From Acetobacteraceae bacterium (GTDB lineage: Bacteria > Pseudomonadota > Alphaproteobacteria > Acetobacterales > Acetobacteraceae): a stretch of DNA of 14,841 bases. This document shows, one piece after another, positions 1 through 6,292 of this stretch. The position numbers and the translations under genes were made by a program. Positions within the stretch are counted from its first letter, which is position 1. Each line of letters starts with the position of its first letter. Location: positions 13,787 through 28,627 of the forward strand of contig PLSZ01000363.1 in assembly GCA_003164305.1 (NCBI GenBank), read 5' to 3'. The notes beneath the pieces were generated by a model that saw nothing but the letters and a program-made list of their open reading frames with translations, had not been told where the DNA came from and did no database searches.

Positions 1-215
1 GCGAGCACGGCGTCGGCGTCGAGAAACGCGATCTGATGCCGGTGATGTTCTCCGAGATCGATCTTAATCAGCAACAGCGGCTCAAATGCGCCTTCGACGA
101 CAAGAGCCTGCTCAATCCCGGCAAAGTGTTTCCGACGTTGCATCGCTGCGCCGAACTCGGCCGCATGCATATCCATGCGGGGCGCACGGCTTTCCCCGAC
201 ATTCCGAGGTTCTAG
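1..215 (+). CDS. glcD: Glycolate oxidase subunit GlcD, C-terminal end (partial)
   Basis: Only the last 70 codons are present, read from base 3; the gene continues off the left edge. The peptide opens with EHGVGVEKRDLMP, matching the conserved GEHGxGxxK segment near the end of FAD-linked oxidase C-terminal domains. It continues through SLLNPGKVFP, the usual closing motif of GlcD. GlcD is the FAD-binding catalytic subunit of glycolate oxidase, which converts glycolate to glyoxylate. The last 25 or so residues after the PGKVFP motif are a variable tail. The stop at 213-215 is one base before the proposed glcE start, which implies co-transcription and probably translational coupling. The assignment rests on the C-terminal motif plus the glcE-glcF neighbours. 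Confidence 0.9.
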   Translation, partial: EHGVGVEKRDLMPVMFSEIDLNQQQRLKCAFDDKSLLNPGKVFPTLHRCAELGRMHIHAGRTAFPDIPRF

Positions 216-216
216 C

Positions 217-1452
217 GTGCCGGAAATTTCCGAGAACCCCAAACCGCACGATGCGGCCGAAGTCGAAGCGGCGATCCGGGACGCGCTCGTCGCCGGCAAG
301 ACGCTGGAAGTCGTCGGCCGCGGCACCAAGCGCGCGATCGGCCGCGCCGCGCAATGGGACGCGACGCTCGACCTTTCGCAGCTTTCCGGCGTCACGCTGT
401 ATGAGCCGGAGGAACTCGTACTCTCGGCCAAGGCGGCAACGCCGCTTGCCGAAATCGAGGCGCTGGCAGCGGCAAGCAACCAGGAACTCGCCTTCGAGCC
501 GATGGATTACGGCCCGCTGCTGGGCGGCGAGGCTTCGGCCGGAACTATCGGGGGCGCGATCGCCGCCAATCTGTCCGGGCCGCGCCGCATCAAGGCCGGC
601 GCCGCGCGCGACCATTTTCTCGGATTCACCGCCGTGTCCGGCCGCGGCGAGACCTTCAAATCCGGCGGCCGCGTGGTCAAGAACGTCACCGGCTATGACC
701 TCTGCAAGCTGATTGCGGGCTCCTGGGGCACGCTCGCGGCCATGACCGACGTGACCGTCAAGACGCTGCCCAGGGCCGAGACCGAGGAGACCATTCTGGT
801 CTTTGGCCTCGACGAGACGACGGCGGCCAAGGTCATGGCGGCAGCGATGGGCTCGTTCGGCGATGTCTCATCGGCGGCCCATGTGCCCGCTGCCATCGCC
901 GCGCGGATCGCCGAAACCGCAGCTGGGCAATCCGCGGCCACCGCGTTCCGGCTTGAGGGCGTCGCACCTTCGGTGGCGCAACGCAAAACCGTGCTGGAGA
1001 AACTGCTTTCGCCGTTTGGTTCGCTTGGCAGTCTTGCCGAAGCCCCGTCGCGAATTCTGTGGCGGGCGATCCGCGACGTGACGCCCTTTGCGGCAAAGGG
1101 GCCGGCGGACGGCCGCGATGTTTGGCGACTGTCGACCGCGCCGAGCCGCGGCGCCGAGCTTGGCCGGAGGCTCGCCGCCGAATGCGACGCCGAAGTGCTT
1201 TACGATTGGGCCGGTGGGCTTGTCTGGGCGGCGTTGCCGGCCGCCGATGACGCCAGCGCCCCGCTCGTGCGGTCGGCAATCGCCGCCACAGGCGGCCACG
1301 CCACCCTTATTCGGGCGCCGGCCGCGGCGCGCGCCGCGGTGGAGGTGTTTACGCCGGAGCCCGCACCGCTCGCGGCATTGACGGATCGCATTCGCAAGGG
1401 TTTCGATCCGCAAGGCGTCCTCAATGCCGGACGCATGTGGGCGGGCGTGTAG
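217..1452 (+). CDS. glcE: Glycolate oxidase FAD-binding subunit GlcE
   Basis: GlcE is the second flavin-binding-fold subunit of the GlcDEF glycolate oxidase. I chose the GTG at 217, one base after the glcD stop, giving 411 residues (EISENPKPHDAAEVEAAI near the start). An ATG at 175 in the same frame would overlap glcD by 41 bases and add a tail with no family look. The PCMH-type FAD-binding fold shows in GRGTKRAIG (pyrophosphate loop), then AGTIGGAIAANLSGPRR, RDHFLGFTAVSGRGE and KNVTGYDLCKLIAGSWGTL, all typical of GlcE. The C-terminus GVLNAGRM matches the closing motif of this oxidase family. At 411 aa it is somewhat longer than E. coli GlcE (about 350). glcF starts 2 bases after its stop, so the three subunits form one operon. 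Confidence 0.93.
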   Translation: MPEISENPKPHDAAEVEAAIRDALVAGKTLEVVGRGTKRAIGRAAQWDATLDLSQLSGVTLYEPEELVLSAKAATPLAEIEALAAASNQELAFEPMDYGPLLGGEASAGTIGGAIAANLSGPRRIKAGAARDHFLGFTAVSGRGETFKSGGRVVKNVTGYDLCKLIAGSWGTLAAMTDVTVKTLPRAETEETILVFGLDETTAAKVMAAAMGSFGDVSSAAHVPAAIAARIAETAAGQSAATAFRLEGVAPSVAQRKTVLEKLLSPFGSLGSLAEAPSRILWRAIRDVTPFAAKGPADGRDVWRLSTAPSRGAELGRRLAAECDAEVLYDWAGGLVWAALPAADDASAPLVRSAIAATGGHATLIRAPAAARAAVEVFTPEPAPLAALTDRIRKGFDPQGVLNAGRMWAGV

Positions 1453-1453
1453 C

Positions 1454-2782
1454 ATGCAAACCTCCTTCACCCTGGCGCAGCTCGCCGATCCGGATGTCGC
1501 GGAGGCCGATAAAATCCTGCGCGCCTGTGTGCATTGCGGCTTCTGCACCGCGACGTGCCCGACCTATATGCTCGACGGCAACGAGCTCGATTCGCCGCGC
1601 GGGCGCATCTACCTCATCAAGGAGATGCTGGAGCACGACCGGCCGGCGAGCGCGGAGGTCACCCTGCACGTCGATCGCTGCCTGTCGTGCTTGTCCTGCA
1701 TGACGACGTGTCCGTCTGGCGTCCATTACATGCACCTCGTCGATCATGCCCGCGGCCACATCAATAAAACCTACCGCCGCCCGCTCGGCGATCGCTTGCT
1801 GCGTGCGCTGCTAGCTGCGCTGTTGCCCTATCCGGGACGTTTCCGGCTGGCACTTCAAGCGGCTCGGCTCGCCAAGCCGTTGGCGCCGGTCTTCGAGGCG
1901 ATCGGGTTGAACCGGCTTGCCGCGATGCTGCGCTTGTCGCCCTGGCAAAGGCCGCACCGTCCACTCGACCCGCAGACGTTCCCGGCTGCCGATACCCGTA
2001 AAGGTCGAGTGGCGCTGATGGTCGGCTGCGCCAATGACTTGTTGGCGCCCGAGATCAACGCCGCAGCGATCCGCGTGTTGAACCGGCACAATATCGAGGT
2101 CGTGCTGCCGAGCGGCACGGGCTGCTGCGGGTCGCTGGTCCATCACATGGGCCGCGAGGATGAGGCGCTGGTGCAGGCCCGCGCCAATATCGACGCCTGG
2201 AGCGCGATCAAAGGCCTCGACGCGATCCTGATCACGGCGTCGGGTTGCGGCACCACGGTCAAGGATTACGGTTTCATGCTGCGCGGTGATTCGGCCTATG
2301 CCGAACGCGCGGCGCGGATCGCGAGCCTGACCAGGGATATTTCGGAATATCTCGCCGGTCTGTCGCTCAAACCCGATCACGACTCGCCGGGTCTCGTCGT
2401 CGCGTATCATTCGGCCTGCTCGCTGCAGCATGGTCAGCGGATTACGCGGCAGCCGAAGGAGTTGCTGACCAGGCTCGGCTTCGCGGTCAGAGACGTTCCG
2501 GAAGGTCATCTCTGCTGCGGCTCGGCTGGGACCTACAATATTCTGCAGCCAAACATCGCAAGAAGGTTGCGTGATCGTAAAGTCGGGATTATCGAGGGAA
2601 TGCGACCTGATGTGATTGCAGCAGGCAATATCGGCTGCATCACCCAATTCGCAGCGGGCACGGAACTGCCGGCTGTCCACACGGTCGAGTTGATCGATTG
2701 GGCGACGGGTGGTCCTTGTCCGCCGACACTGCGGGAGCGTCGGCCGCGCGCGGCGATGCACCTGGCCACGGCGGCGGATTGA
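1454..2782 (+). CDS. glcF: Glycolate oxidase iron-sulfur subunit GlcF
   Basis: GlcF carries electrons from the flavin subunits to the membrane quinone pool. The ATG at 1454 directly follows the glcE stop and gives 442 residues. An in-frame ATG at 1424 lies inside glcE and is less likely. Two 4Fe-4S ferredoxin motifs CxxCxxCxxxCP are intact: C25-C28-C31-C35 (CVHCGFCTATCP) and C76-C79-C82-C86 (CLSCLSCMTTCP). Two cysteine-rich CCG domains follow, seen as GTGCCGSLVHHMG in the middle and HLCCGSAGTYN near the C-terminus, the arrangement of GlcF and of heterodisulfide-reductase-like proteins. It is slightly longer than E. coli GlcF (407 aa). All ligand residues I can check are present, so the protein should be functional. 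Confidence 0.95.
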   Translation: MQTSFTLAQLADPDVAEADKILRACVHCGFCTATCPTYMLDGNELDSPRGRIYLIKEMLEHDRPASAEVTLHVDRCLSCLSCMTTCPSGVHYMHLVDHARGHINKTYRRPLGDRLLRALLAALLPYPGRFRLALQAARLAKPLAPVFEAIGLNRLAAMLRLSPWQRPHRPLDPQTFPAADTRKGRVALMVGCANDLLAPEINAAAIRVLNRHNIEVVLPSGTGCCGSLVHHMGREDEALVQARANIDAWSAIKGLDAILITASGCGTTVKDYGFMLRGDSAYAERAARIASLTRDISEYLAGLSLKPDHDSPGLVVAYHSACSLQHGQRITRQPKELLTRLGFAVRDVPEGHLCCGSAGTYNILQPNIARRLRDRKVGIIEGMRPDVIAAGNIGCITQFAAGTELPAVHTVELIDWATGGPCPPTLRERRPRAAMHLATAAD

Positions 2783-2873
2783 GCGGGGCTCGAACGGTGC
2801 CGTATCGCAATGCCGGTCTCCCGGTGGAGGCGGCACGGATTCTGGATCGATAGCAAGGATCGGGAGGTGGATC

Positions 2874-3158
2874 ATGGCGAAGAAGGCAAAGGCGAAGGCA
2901 AAGAAGAAACCGGTGAAAAAGAAGAAGGCGGCTCCGGCGAGCAAAAAGAAGAAAACCGTAAAGGCGGCGCCGAAGAAGGCCGCAAAGAAGAAGCCGGCGA
3001 AGAAGGTTATGAAGAAAGTTGCAAAGCCGGTCGTGAAGAAAGCCGCTCCGAAGCGCAAGCCGCCGGCGCCGAAAATCGCGCCCGCCCCGACGCCGGAACC
3101 GGCACCCGCACCGGTATGGACCCCACCCGCGGGTTCGGACGTTGGTAGCGGCGGCTAG
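2874..3158 (+). CDS. Histone H1-like Lys/Ala/Pro-rich basic protein
   Basis: This is a 94-residue protein beginning MAKKAKAKAKKKPVKKKK. Residues 1-66 are almost entirely Lys, Ala and Pro with repeated AKK and PAKK steps, like the C-terminal tail of histone H1 and bacterial H1-like proteins. The tail from about residue 67 switches to Pro/Ala-rich (APAPTPEPAPAP) and ends GSDVGSGG. No globular domain is visible. Such proteins are expected to bind nucleic acid non-specifically by charge; a role in nucleoid compaction is inference from composition only. The start is supported by a strong ribosome binding site (GGGAGGTGG, 2862-2870). It lies 91 bases after glcF and may be read through from that operon or have its own promoter. 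Its stop codon sits in the loop of the terminator hairpin. Confidence 0.8.
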   Translation: MAKKAKAKAKKKPVKKKKAAPASKKKKTVKAAPKKAAKKKPAKKVMKKVAKPVVKKAAPKRKPPAPKIAPAPTPEPAPAPVWTPPAGSDVGSGG

Positions 3159-3170
3159 CGCCGCCGTTTT
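3149..3170 (+). terminator. Intrinsic terminator overlapping the H1-like stop codon
   Basis: CGGCGGC (3149-3155) pairs perfectly with GCCGCCG (3160-3166) around a 4-base loop TAGC, followed by TTTT (3167-3170). The TAG stop of the H1-like gene is the first three bases of the loop. It probably ends the glcDEF/H1-like transcript. Confidence 0.75.
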
Positions 3171-3255
3171 CACGCGAGCACGGTGCGGTACGGCGATGCC
3201 ATCCGCCCGCATTGCATCGGTTTTGCAAGGCCAATAGCATTGGCGTGACATTACC

Positions 3256-3299
3256 TCGGCGGCGTTCAGCCGCCGATCCGAGGCCGGCCGAACCCGGCC
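3256..3299 (+). promoter_or_regulatory. Two consecutive GC-rich hairpins in the leader of the Rossmann-protein gene
   Basis: TCGGCGG (3256-3262) pairs with CCGCCGA (3270-3276) over a 7-base loop. GGCCGG (3282-3287) pairs with CCGGCC (3294-3299) over a 6-base loop. Both lie between the preceding terminator and the ribosome binding site at 3311-3319 (GAGGAGGTG). They could be leader RNA structure or chance pairing in GC-rich DNA. I see no convincing -35/-10 promoter in 3171-3255 and no known riboswitch. Confidence 0.3.
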
Positions 3300-3323
3300 G
3301 TGTTGCTATTGAGGAGGTGCGTT

Positions 3324-4394
3324 ATGCCGGCGACCTACAACATCCTGCTGATGGGCGCGTCCTATGGATCGTTGCTCGCGTCCAAACTCTTGTTCGGTGG
3401 CCATTCGATTCATCTGGTTTGCCTGCCTGCCGAAGCGGATCTGATCAACGCCGAAGGCTTCAAAGTTCGCCTGCCGATACGCGGGCGCAAGGATCCGGTC
3501 CTGCTGGAATCCCGCAAGCTTCCCGGCAAGGTGACGGCCGGCCCCGCCACCGGAGTCGATCCGAAGCAATATGACCTCGTGGGTCTGTGCATGCAGGAAC
3601 CGCAGTATCGTTCGCCCGGCGTGCGCGAACTGCTCGATGCGGTCGCGAAGTCGCGCGTACCGTGCATGTCGATCATGAACATGCCGCCACTGCCGTACCT
3701 GAAACGCATTCCGGAAATCGATGCCGCGGCGATCCGCGGTTGCTATACCGACGCCTCGGTGTGGGATGGTTTCGATCCGGCGACGATTACCTTGTGCAGT
3801 CCCGATCCGCAGGCGTTCCGGCCGCCCGAGGACAAAGTCAACGTGCTGCAGGTGCGGTTGCCCACCAACTTCAAGTCGGCGCGCTTCGTTTCGGACGCGG
3901 ATACCGCGATCCTGCGTCAGCTCCAGGCGGATATCGAAGCGGCACGGTTCGAAACCGGCGGCGAGACAATCGAATTGCCGGTGAAGTTGAAAGTTCACGA
4001 GTCGGTGTTCGTTCCGCTGGCGAAGTGGTCGATGCTGCTGGCGGGGAATTATCGTTGCGTGCAGGCGGATGGCATGCGCTCGATCAAGGACGCGGTGCAC
4101 AGCGATCCGGAGGCGACTCGCGCCGTGTACAACTGGGTGTTCGATCTGAATGTGTCTCTGGGCGCCGATCCGCGCGACCTCGTTCCGTTTGAGAAATATG
4201 CCCAGGCGGCGCTGTCGTTGCTTACGCCGTCGAGCGCGGCGCGGGCTTTGGCGAATGGCGCGCCGAATATCGAGCGGGTTGATCGGTTGGTGCAAACCAT
4301 CGCGGCAGGCCGCGGCAAGCGGTTGGAGGCGATCGATAACACGGTGGCTTTGGTGGATGGCTGGGTGGAGAAGAACCGTAAGAAAGCCGCCTGA
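3324..4394 (+). CDS. Ketopantoate reductase-like NAD(P)-binding protein
   Basis: A 356-residue protein starting MPATYNILLMGASYGSLLA. Residues 5-30 look like a first beta strand and glycine-rich loop of a Rossmann fold, with GASYGS at 11-16. This is followed by a second strand (HSIHLVCLP) as in the PanE/ApbA N-terminal domain. The C-terminal half is largely helical with VKLKVHESVFVPLAKWSMLLAGNYRC, which resembles the second domain of 6-phosphogluconate dehydrogenase-like reductases. The loop departs from the classical GxGxxG, so cofactor use is uncertain. It is longer than PanE itself (about 300 aa). I would not call it a pantothenate biosynthesis enzyme; it is better seen as an uncharacterised member of that superfamily. 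The start is fixed by GAGGAGGTG at 3311-3319. It is flanked by terminators on both sides and so is probably monocistronic. Confidence 0.65.
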   Translation: MPATYNILLMGASYGSLLASKLLFGGHSIHLVCLPAEADLINAEGFKVRLPIRGRKDPVLLESRKLPGKVTAGPATGVDPKQYDLVGLCMQEPQYRSPGVRELLDAVAKSRVPCMSIMNMPPLPYLKRIPEIDAAAIRGCYTDASVWDGFDPATITLCSPDPQAFRPPEDKVNVLQVRLPTNFKSARFVSDADTAILRQLQADIEAARFETGGETIELPVKLKVHESVFVPLAKWSMLLAGNYRCVQADGMRSIKDAVHSDPEATRAVYNWVFDLNVSLGADPRDLVPFEKYAQAALSLLTPSSAARALANGAPNIERVDRLVQTIAAGRGKRLEAIDNTVALVDGWVEKNRKKAA

Positions 4395-4413
4395 GGGCGA
4401 AGTTCACGACCGG

Positions 4414-4450
4414 GCCGGGCGAACGTTTCAGGTTCGCCCGGCTTGTCTTC
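4414..4450 (+). terminator. Intrinsic terminator after the Rossmann-protein gene
   Basis: GCCGGGCGAAC (4414-4424) pairs perfectly over 11 bp with GTTCGCCCGGC (4432-4442) around a 7-base loop. A T-biased stretch (TTGTCTT) follows. It lies 20 bases after the stop codon. Confidence 0.8.
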
Positions 4451-4502
4451 CGGCCGATGACGTCCTACTACTCGGAACGGTTCGAAGCGGGACTGCATAT
4501 CC

Positions 4503-4606
4503 GCGTTCATCCCTTTCTTATTCGCGTTAAAATTCTTTTTTGTGAACCAACCTCTGGTGTTTGGATCAGCAAAGGACTTTACCGCGGATAAGAAAGGGAT
4601 GAACGC
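4503..4606. repeat. Intergenic inverted repeat, family 1
   Basis: The left arm at 4503-4526 pairs with the right arm at 4583-4606 over 24 bp with one G-T mismatch. The first 19 bases, starting GCGTTCATCCCTTTC, match perfectly. The spacer is 56 nt and AT-rich. Outside the right arm the sequence continues as degenerate direct units of the type GATGAACGC, GATGCACGC, AGATGC (4599-4622). It could form a long hairpin in RNA or DNA. No transposase is attached. Confidence 0.75.
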
Positions 4607-4846
4607 CGATGCACGCAGATGCCCTGGGACCAATATCCGATCCGTAAACATACCGATGGGATTGGCGCTCTCCTCACTTTTCAATTAAATGATTCCAGAG
4701 AGACTCCAGAGGTCTGCCCGAAAACATGCCTTTGAAAACAAAAGGAGAGGTCTCGCTCCCATGGTGGACAATGCCGCCGCGAGGGACACTGTCAAAGACC
4801 GCGCCGCGGCGTGGACGCCGTGAAGCAAGTAAGTATTTTAAAGCAT

Positions 4847-4988
4847 GAGACGCAGAGGCGCAGAGGACGCTGAGATTCCGGACCGGCGTTCGCGTGCCAT
4901 TAACTGGGATACAGAGGGTGCCGCATCATTCGAATACTGATAAGCTGGCCCAACGGGAAGCTCAACGTCCTCTGCCTCTCTGCGTCTC
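4847..4988. repeat. Intergenic inverted repeat, family 2 (CGCAGAGG units)
   Basis: The left arm at 4847-4874 (GAGACGCAGAGGCGCAGAGG then ACGCTGAG) pairs with the right arm at 4961-4988 at 25 of 28 positions. The spacer is 86 nt. The arm itself is built from degenerate copies of CGCAGAGG. There is no coding capacity. From memory, similar GACGCAGAGGCGCAGAGG runs recur between genes in several unrelated bacterial genomes; I could not verify that here. Confidence 0.75.
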
Positions 4989-5089
4989 CCAGGTAAATTC
5001 TTTCTTTCTGGGCCACGGTCACTCACCGATCCCGACCGCGTGACATGGTCGAACGAGGACAGACCCCATTACGACCGCGGGGACCGCGC

Positions 5090-5268
5090 TATGAAACGAT
5101 CCAACACCGCCAGAGATTCGAGGTTCTACCGAAACGATGGGTCGTCGAACGCGGTTTGGCCGCTTCGGACAGTGGGGGCGCCCGGCGAAGGATGTCGGGA
5201 ACCTCAACAGACCGCGATGGCACGACAGTCGCTTCATGCAGCGCAAGTCATAATCTCCCGACAGGGGG
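5090..5268 (+). pseudogene. IS5-type transposase, C-terminal remnant with frameshifts
   Basis: In one frame (5090-5152) the sequence reads YETIQHRQRFEVLPKRWVVER. Its end matches the GFxVLPRRWVVERTF block around the last catalytic Glu of IS5-family DDE transposases. The catalytic Glu codon is at 5147-5149. After a one-base loss, the next frame (5155-5211) reads FGRFGQWGRPAKDVGNLNR, matching the following FGWxxxxRRLAKDxENLNR stretch. A further shift would continue with TAMARQSLHAAQVIIS up to about 5265, which is weaker. The N-terminal and central parts of the transposase are absent, and I could not define terminal inverted repeats. The remnant ends just before the lipoprotein ribosome binding site. 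Family assignment is from remembered motifs. Confidence 0.72.
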
Positions 5269-5278
5269 GATCAGCAAC

Positions 5279-5950
5279 ATGAACGCTACTCGACATCCCC
5301 GCGCGGTTTTGTGGCCGGCGCTTCTCGTGCTCCTTCTGTCTGGCTGCGCCGTTGGTCGATCGACGGTCGAGGTCACACCCCCCGGCGCGGTCAATCCGGT
5401 TGGTGGCGCGTACGCAAAGATTATTTCCGTTGATGATTCACGGAGGTTTGAGACCAGGCGGGACGACGCCAGAACACCATCCCTTCAGAACGCATCCGAG
5501 ATTACCGATCCCAGCATCACCACGCGTGCGGTGGCCCGGAAACGGGGTGGCTTCGGGATGGCGTTGGGTGACATCCTGTTGCCGCCCGGGCAGTCAGTGG
5601 CGGCCCTGGTTCGCGCGGCGGCGTGGAAGGCGCTCGCCGGCAAGGGTTACACCGTGGTCGAGGCGGGTTCACCGCATTACACCACGGCCACCCCGCTCAA
5701 TATCGAGATCACCCAATTTTGGTCCTGGTTCTCGCCCGGTTTCGCATCCGTGCGCATCGACTTCAAGGGGGCGCTAACCTTGCGTGGCGCGGGGCTCATG
5801 GGCCGTGACCCAACGACAGTGACCAGCCACGTGACTCACGAGGGCATGGCGATCTTCGAGAGCGATTGGACGGAGTTGGTACAGCGTGGCGTAGAGGATC
5901 TGAGCCAGCGGATAGAGGAAGGCGTCAAACCAGCGGTCGCGGGGCGCTGA
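5279..5950 (+). CDS. YajG-like lipoprotein
   Basis: A 223-residue protein with a lipoprotein signal peptide: basic n-region (MNATRHPR), hydrophobic core (LWPALLVLLL), and lipobox LSGC with the lipidated Cys at residue 23. The mature part follows the layout of E. coli YajG. There is a TVEVTPPGAVNPVGG strand after the Cys and a VDDSRRFETRRD region. Then comes a helix with AALVRAAAWKALAGKGYTVVEAG, a LNIEITQFW strand pair, and a C-terminal helix (SDWTELVQRGVEDLSQRIEEGVKPAV). It is likely anchored in the outer membrane; function is unknown. The start at 5279 is supported by an AGGGGGG ribosome site. An upstream extension in the same frame to 5045 is transposase remnant. The vapB gene begins 18 bases after its stop. 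Confidence 0.65.
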   Translation: MNATRHPRAVLWPALLVLLLSGCAVGRSTVEVTPPGAVNPVGGAYAKIISVDDSRRFETRRDDARTPSLQNASEITDPSITTRAVARKRGGFGMALGDILLPPGQSVAALVRAAAWKALAGKGYTVVEAGSPHYTTATPLNIEITQFWSWFSPGFASVRIDFKGALTLRGAGLMGRDPTTVTSHVTHEGMAIFESDWTELVQRGVEDLSQRIEEGVKPAVAGR

Positions 5951-5968
5951 TAGAGTAAGGACGTTGTC

Positions 5969-6214
5969 ATGCGCATCGCGTCCAGGGGCCGGGTGACCAT
6001 CCCGGTCAAAATTCGGCGACAGGCCGGCCTGTCGCCGAACACGGAAGTCGATTTCGAATTCGACGGCGAAGTCGTACGGATTGTTCCCGCCGCGAAGCGG
6101 ACCAAGGACGGCCGCGGGGCGCGCCTGGTCGCCCATTCGCGCGGTCGCGGCGATGTCGCGATGACGACCGACGCGATCATGGCGCTAACCCGGTCGCCGA
6201 TTATTCGTTGCTGA
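5969..6214 (+). CDS. vapB: AbrB/VapB-type antitoxin, altered C-terminus
   Basis: An 81-residue protein with a SpoVT-AbrB (swapped-hairpin) DNA-binding domain at residues 1-41: GRVTIPVKIRRQAGLSPNTE then VDFEFDGEVVRIVPA. The second half has RGRGDVAMTTDAIMALTR, the toxin-binding tail of VapB antitoxins that pair with PIN-domain VapC toxins. In the family this motif is normally followed within a few residues by the stop. Here it runs into a foreign SPIIRC tail, because the frame enters the leftover of vapC. The start has an AAGGA ribosome site at 5957-5961. VapB proteins usually bind their own promoter. With the toxin gone, this is probably a relic antitoxin, though it could still neutralise a related toxin elsewhere in the genome. 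Confidence 0.8.
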   Translation: MRIASRGRVTIPVKIRRQAGLSPNTEVDFEFDGEVVRIVPAAKRTKDGRGARLVAHSRGRGDVAMTTDAIMALTRSPIIRC

Positions 6215-6276
6215 CTCACGATGCGGCGGGATATCGGACCTACTTTCCGAATCAACGGCTGATCTCGCCGGATTGA
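6187..6276 (+). pseudogene. vapC: VapC (PIN toxin) C-terminal remnant
   Basis: In the frame starting GCC at 6196 the sequence reads ADYSLLTHDAAGYRTYFP then NQRLISPD and a TGA at 6274-6276. This is the typical end of VapC PIN-domain ribonucleases (LLTxDxxxYRTYFPxxxLIxP), whose Asp in THDA belongs to the acidic active site region. Nothing of the N-terminal 100 or so residues remains. The fragment overlaps the vapB reading frame in another phase, as expected if a deletion joined the end of vapB to the end of vapC. No start codon or ribosome site serves the fragment. Confidence 0.75.
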
Positions 6277-6292
6277 GATTGCTGGACAGCGT

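Larger units (their letters stand above)
4451..5278. other. Gene-poor interval with repeats and an IS remnant
   Basis: There is no intact gene in about 830 bases. The interval holds two long inverted repeats (4503-4606 and 4847-4988) and a frameshifted transposase remnant (about 5090-5268), described separately. Between 4620 and 4840 I see only very short open frames and no RNA gene. This part is visibly more AT-rich than the flanking coding DNA. Confidence 0.7.

Noticed and set aside
1811..3058. 415-codon open frame on the - strand opposite glcF and the H1-like gene
   Set aside because: Its Phe-rich N-terminus is simply the complement of the Lys codons of the H1-like gene; the rest opposes the well-supported glcF frame.
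2810..3148. Glu/Lys/Gly-rich open frame overlapping the H1-like gene in another phase
   Set aside because: It is the phase-shifted reading of the AAG-rich repeats. The frame starting at 2874 has the strong ribosome site and a proper H1-like composition.
4761..4823. 20-codon open frame MVDNAAARDTVKDRAAAWTP
   Set aside because: The possible ribosome site is too far away (about 13 bases) and nothing about the peptide is recognisable.
4847..4988. CRISPR-like array at the CGCAGAGG or CACGAAGG repeats
   Set aside because: The units are 8-10 nt, degenerate, without spacers of regular size, and arranged as facing arms rather than direct repeats; there are no cas genes.
5039..5089. GGACAGACCCCATTA stretch as a RAYT-associated end
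   Set aside because: It only loosely recalls sequences seen near REP-associated transposases. There is no palindrome or transposase beside it, and the resemblance is too short to support a call.
5045..5278. N-terminal extension of the lipoprotein to 5045
   Set aside because: It would bury the lipoprotein signal peptide and consists of transposase remnant; the ATG at 5279 has a ribosome site and lipobox at the right distance.
6196..6276. A functional small VapC-like peptide
   Set aside because: It has no start codon, no ribosome site and lacks most of the PIN domain.
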